Of a DNA stretch of 64,000 nt, positions 58,901 to 64,000 are shown piece after piece. The notes under the pieces were generated by a model. It made no database searches and was not told the DNA's origin. It saw nothing but the letters and a program-made list of their open reading frames with translations. This DNA is from Lepus europaeus. Taxonomy: Eukaryota; Chordata; Mammalia; Lagomorpha; Leporidae. Position 1 is the first letter of the stretch. Each line of letters starts with the position of its first letter. The DNA is taken from the NCBI RefSeq assembly GCF_033115175.1, contig NW_026909196.1, positions 4,526,001-4,590,000 on the forward strand, given 5' to 3'. Both the position numbers and the translations under genes were made by a program.

Positions 58901-61900
58901 TGTCATCTATACAAACAGAAGTATCATTTTTGTTTGCAGCAGTTATATAATATTCCCCCTAGAAAATACGAATGTGTAGAGTTGGTGTACCCTTGATGAA
59001 CCAAGTAGTGCTTCAATGGTACAAAATTAAATGTTCCCTGATAAAAAAAATTCAAAAGAATAAAGTCCATTGATAATATCCAGAAAACAACACAGAGGCT
59101 TTCACAATATTTCAGATTGAGTTAGACAAAACACAAGTGGATATTTCAGGTTTCATCCAGTCATATCCGGAGAAACTGGTGTGGAATTCGTATGCAATGG
59201 ACTGAGAAAATCACAGTAAAAATGGTTTTGGAGAAAAGCAAAGTCTTTTCCTTAGGCAAGTTCATAAAATTTCATCTATACAAACAGCAACATCATGTTT
59301 GTTTGTCGCAGTTCCTCTAGCTTTCTCACTAGAAAATACGAATGTGTAGAACTGGTGTCTCCCTCTGGAACTAGTTAGTATTTCCAAGCACAAAATTAAA
59401 TGTTCCCTGATAAAAAACATTCAAAACAATAAATTCTATGGATAATATCAGGAATACACAAACACAGAGGCTGTAGCAATATTTCAGATGGAGTTAGCCA
59501 AAACACAACCGGATATCTCTGGTTTCATCCAGTCATATCCGGACAAAGTGGTGTGGAATTCATATGCAATGAACCGAGAAAATCCCAGTAAAAATGGTTT
59601 TGGAGAAAAGCAAAGTCTTTTCATTAGGCAAGTGCATAAAATGTCAGCGATACAAACAGAAATATCACGTTTGTTTGCCACAGTTCCTCTAGCTTTCTCC
59701 CTAGAAAATACGAATGTATAGAGCGTGTCTCCATTTGGAACCAATTAGTGTTTCCAAGCACAAATTTAAGTGTTCCCTGATAAAAAAACTTTCAAAACTA
59801 TGAAGTCATTTGATAAAATCAGGAAAACAAAAACACAGAGTCTGTAGCAATATCTGGGATTGAGTTAGCCAAAACAAAACCGGATATTTCCAGTACATCC
59901 AGTCATATCCGGACAAAGTGGTGTGGAATTCGTAAGCAATGGACTGAGAAACTCACAGTAAAAATGCTTTTGGAAAAATGCAACATATTTTCTTTAGGCC
60001 AGTGCATAAATGTCATTTATACAAACAGAAATATCATATTTGTTTGTCGCAGTTCCTTTAGCTTTCTCGCTAGAAAATACAAATTTGTAGAGCTGGTGTC
60101 GTCTTGATTAACCTATTAGTGTTTCAACGGTACAAAATAAAATGTTCCCTGATAAAAACATTCAAAACAATAAATTCCACCGATAATATCCAGAATACAC
60201 AAACACAGAAGCTGTAGTAATATCTGGGATTGAATAATCCAAGACAATACCGCATATTTCCGTGTTCATCCAGTCATATCAGGACCAAGTGGTGTGGAAT
60301 TCGGATGCAATGGACCGAGAAAATCACAGTAAAAATGGTTTTCGAGAAAAGCAAAGCCTTTTCATTAGGCAAGTAGATAAAATTTCATCTATACAAACAA
60401 ATATCATGTTTGTTTGTCGCAGTTCCTCTAGCTTTCTAATCAGAAAATAGGAATGTGTAGAGCTGGTGTCTTCATGTAGAACCAATTAGTGTTTACAAGC
60501 ACAAAATTAAATGTTCCCCGATAAAAAACATTCAACACAATAAAGTCCATTGATAATATCCAGAAAACACAAACACAGAGGATTTTACCATATTTTGGAT
60601 TGAGTTAGCCAAAACACAACTGGATATTTCTGGTTTCATCCAGTCATTTCCGGAAAAAGTGGTGTGGAATTCATATGCAATAGACCAAGAAAATCACAGT
60701 AAAAATGATTTTGGAAAAAAGCAAAGTCTTTTCCTTAGGCAAGTGCATAAAATGTCATCTATACAAACAAATATCATGATTGTTTGTCACAGTTCCTGTA
60801 GCTTTCTACCTAGAAAATAGGAATGTGTGCAGCTGCTGTCTCCATGTGGAACCAATTACTGTATTCAAGCTCAAAATAAAATGTTCCCCAATTAAAAACA
60901 TTCAAAACAATAAAGTCCATTGATAATATCCAGAAAACACAAACACAGAGGCTGTAGCAATATCTGGGATTTAGTTTGCAAAAAAAACCGGATATTTCCG
61001 GTTTCATCCAGTCATATCCAGAAAAACTGGTGTGGAATTTCTATGCAAGCGACCGAGAAAATCAGAGTAAAAATGGTTTTGGAGAAAAGCAAAGTCTTTT
61101 CGTTAGGCAACTGCATAAAATGTCATCGATAGAAACAGAAAAATCATGTTTGTTTGCCGCCATTACTCTAGCTTTCTCCCTAGAAAATACGAATATGTAG
61201 AGCTGGTGTCGCCATGTGGAACCAATTACTGTATTCAAGCCCAAAATTAAATGTTCCCCGATAATAAACATTAAAACAAAAGTCCGTTGATAATATCCAG
61301 AAAACACAAACACAGAGGCTCTAGCATTTATTGCGATTGAGTTAGCCAAAAGAAAACCGGATATTTCCAGTTTCATCTAGTCATATCTCGTAAACTGATG
61401 TGGAATTCATATGCAGTGGACTGAGAAAATCACAGTAAAAATTGTTGTGGAGAAAAGCAAAGTCTTTTTGTTAGGCCAGTACATAAAACGTCATCTATAC
61501 AAACAGAAATATGATGTTTCATTGCCTCAGTTCCTCTAGCATTCTCCCTAGAAAATGCGAATGTGTAGAGCTGGTGTCCCCATGATGAACCAATTAGTGT
61601 TTCTACGGTACAAAAATAAATATTCCCTGATAAAAAGAATTCAAAACAATAAAGTCCATGCATAATATCCAGAAACATAAACCCAGAGGCTGTAGCAATA
61701 TTTCGGATTTAGTTAGCAAAATAAAACCGGATATGTCTGGTTTCATCCAGTCATATCCAGAAAAAGTGGTGTGGAATTCGTATGCAATGGACCAAGAAAA
61801 TCACAGTAAAAATGGTTTTCGAGAAAAGCAAAGTCTTCTCGTTAGGCAATTGCATAAAATGTAATCTCTTCAAACAGAAATATCAAGTTTGTTTGCCGCA

Positions 61901-64000
61901 GTTCCTCTAGCTTTCTCCCTAGAAAATAAAAATGTGTAGAGCTGGTGTCCCCATGTGGAACCAATTAGTGATTCCAAACACAAAATTAAATGTTCCCTGA
62001 TAAAAAAACATTAAAAACAATAAACTCCATCGATAATATCCGGAAAACACAAACACAGAGGCTGTAGCAATATCAGGTATTGAGTTAGCCAAAACACAAC
62101 CGGATATTTCCTGTTTCATCCACTCATATCCGGTAAACTGGTGTGGAATTCCTATGCAATGGACCAAGAAAATCACAGTAAAAATGGTTTTGGAGAAGAG
62201 CAAAGTCTTTTCATTAGGCAATTAGATATAATGTCATCTATACAAACAGAAATATCATGTTTGTTTGCCGAAAGTTCCTCTAGCTTTCTCCCTAGAAAAT
62301 ACGAATGTGTAGAGCTGGTGTCAACATGATGAACCAATTAGTGTTTCTACGGCACAAAAATAAATGTTCCCTGCTAAAAACATTCAAAACAATAAAGTCC
62401 ATTGACAATATCCAGAAAACTCAAACACAGAGGATTTCACAATATTTCGGATTGAGTTAGCCAAAACACAACCGGATATTTCTGGTTTCATCCAATCATA
62501 TCCGGACAAACTGCTGTGGAATTCATATGCAATGGACCGAGACAATAACAGTAAAAATGGTTTCGGAGAAAAGCAAAGTCTTTTCGTTAGGCAAGTGCAT
62601 AAAATGTCATCTATACAAACAGAAATATCAGGTTTGTTTGTCGCAGTTCCTCTAGCTTTCTCCGTAGAAAATACGAATGTGCAGAGCTGGTGTATCCATG
62701 TGGAACCAATTAATGTTTCCAAGCACAAAATTAAATGTTCCCTAATAAAAAAAATTCAAAACAATATAGTCCATCGATAATATCCTGAAAACACAAAATC
62801 AGAAGTTGTAGCATTATCTTGGATTGAGTTAGCCAAAACAAAACCGGATATTTCCGGGTTTATCCAGTAATATCCGGACAAAGTGTTATGGAATTCGTAT
62901 GCAAAGGCCCGAGAAAATGACATAAAAATGGATTTGGAGAAAAGCAAAATCTTTTCGTTAGGCAAGTGCATAAAATGTCAGCGATACAAACAGAAATATC
63001 ATGTTTGTTTCTCGCAGATCCTCTAGCTTTCTCCCTAGAAAATAGGAATGTGTAGAGCTGGTGTCTCCAGGTGGAACCAATTAGTGTTTCAATGGTACAA
63101 AATTAAATGTTCCCCGATAAAAAACATCCAAAACAAAAAAGTCCATTGATAATATCCCGAAAACACACACACACAGAGGCTTTCACAATATTTCGGATTG
63201 AGTTAGGCATAGCACAACCGGATATTTCTGGTTTCATCCAATCATATTTGGACAAAGTGCTGTGGAATGCTTATGCAACAGACTGAGAGTATCACAGTAA
63301 AAATGATTTTAGAGAAGAGCAAAGTCTTTTCGTTAGGAAAGTGCATAAAATGTCATTGATACAAACAGAAATACCATGTTTCTTTGTCGCAGTTCTTCTA
63401 GCTTTCTCCCTAGAAAATACAAATATGTAGTGCTGGTGACTCCATGTAGAACCAGTTACGGTACCAAGCTGAAAATAAAAAGTTCCCCGATAGAAAACAT
63501 TCAAAACAATAAAGTACGTATTTAATAACCGGAATACACAAACACAGAGGCTGTAGCAAATTCTGGGATTGATTTGCCAAAACAAAACCGGAAATTTCTG
63601 GTTTCATCCAGTCATATCCGGACAAAGTGGTGTGGAAATCATATGCAATGGACCTAGAAAATCAGAGTAAAAATGGTTTTGGGGAAAAGTAAAGTCTTTT
63701 CGTTAAGCAAGTGCATAAAATGTCATCGATACAAACAGAAATATCATGTTTCTTTGTCGCATTCCTCTTGCTTTCTCCCTAGAAAAAACAAATATGTAGA
63801 GCTGGTGTCTCCATGTGGAACCAATAAGTGTTTCAACGGTACAAAATTAAATATTCCCTGATAAAAACATTCAAAACAATAAAGTCCATTGATAATATCC
63901 AGAAAACAAAAACACAAGAGACTTTCACAATATTTCGGATTGAATTAGCCAAAACATTACCGTATATTGCTGTTTTCAATGAGTCATATGCGGAGAAACT
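46941..64000 (-). repeat. Inverted-orientation satellite array, third part
   Basis: About 46 diverged monomers without a long insertion. Many carry the normal EcoRI site and TCCGGACAAA motif. Variant monomers with GTGTGCACTGGTGTCTCC or GTGTACACTGGTGTCTCC recur near 48255, 48620 and 50480 (also 40570), so these types are dispersed through the arm. A block matches an earlier block exactly in register (see the duplication entry). Every open frame here repeats with the monomer and shows no domain. The array continues past the window. Confidence 0.93.
49728..50340 (-). repeat. Duplicated satellite block, empty-site paralogue of 45782-47000
   Basis: From 49728 the sequence is nearly identical to 45782 onward (offset 3946), including rare variants (AACAAAAAAAGTGTGTTG, CATATGTAGGATATAG, GGTCAAAGTGGTGTCG, TTCCTTCGGCC). 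At 50270-50300 it reads straight through AAAAGGATATTTCTGGTTGC, where the first copy carries the L1 insertion. Removing that insertion, the offset is about 3345 bp, or nine monomers. Confidence 0.88.

Noticed and set aside
37601..64000. Similar frames up to 177 codons in the inverted arm
   Set aside because: Reverse-complement equivalents of the same monomer frames; length varies with random loss of stops.
1..64000. CENP-B box in the satellite
   Set aside because: TTCG occurs (for example TTTCGTTAGGCAAGTG), but the required spaced A and CGGG are absent in the monomers I inspected.

Overview
The window is mammalian and almost certainly lagomorph (rabbit, hare or pika). It contains a 5'-truncated copy of the tRNA-derived C-repeat SINE known from that order, and two L1-type elements whose 3' ends look like rabbit L1. 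There is no prokaryotic organisation. Most of the 64 kb is one AT-rich satellite with a monomer of about 372 bp. The many short open frames inside it are chance frames repeated by the array, not genes.

Layout. 1-11937 holds three nearly identical copies of an 11-monomer higher-order repeat of about 4088 bp; the third copy stops early. 11938-15187 is older, diverged monomers. 15188-21596 is an L1-family element on the minus strand with a 5' UTR and an interrupted ORF1 but no ORF2 (HAL1-like). A 2.5-kb class II (ERVK/IAP-like) provirus, 16359-18849, is nested inside it. 21597-27010 and 32989-36801 are diverged monomers, partly in an alternating two-type pattern. 27011-32988 is a class I (gammaretrovirus-like) provirus. 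36802-37400 is an unidentified insert that runs into a 200-bp run of N (37401-37600). From 37601 to the end the same satellite runs on the opposite strand, interrupted by the C-SINE (43245-43562) and a short L1 3' end (46340-46940).

The main discovery is the class I provirus. It has paired 577-bp LTRs, a 4-bp target duplication, a tRNA-Pro primer site, a leader splice donor, and a truncated gag (matrix plus PPPY). Only a scrap of pol is left. Where the rest of pol and env should be, it carries two open frames related to host bZIP transcription factors: a 221-residue CEBPE-like protein and a 184-residue JDP2-like protein. The JDP2-like frame also contains about 41 residues matching the start of prothymosin alpha (PTMA). 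Each frame lies a short distance downstream of a good splice acceptor, so each could be made from a spliced subgenomic RNA. This is the layout of a defective, gene-transducing retrovirus that became endogenous.

Both captured factors keep a leucine zipper. Each has also lost about four residues at the matching place between the DNA-contacting basic region and the zipper, and has changes at signature basic-region positions. Proteins that dimerise but bind DNA poorly are a reasonable inference; this needs testing. Family names rest on remembered sequence features, not on a database search.
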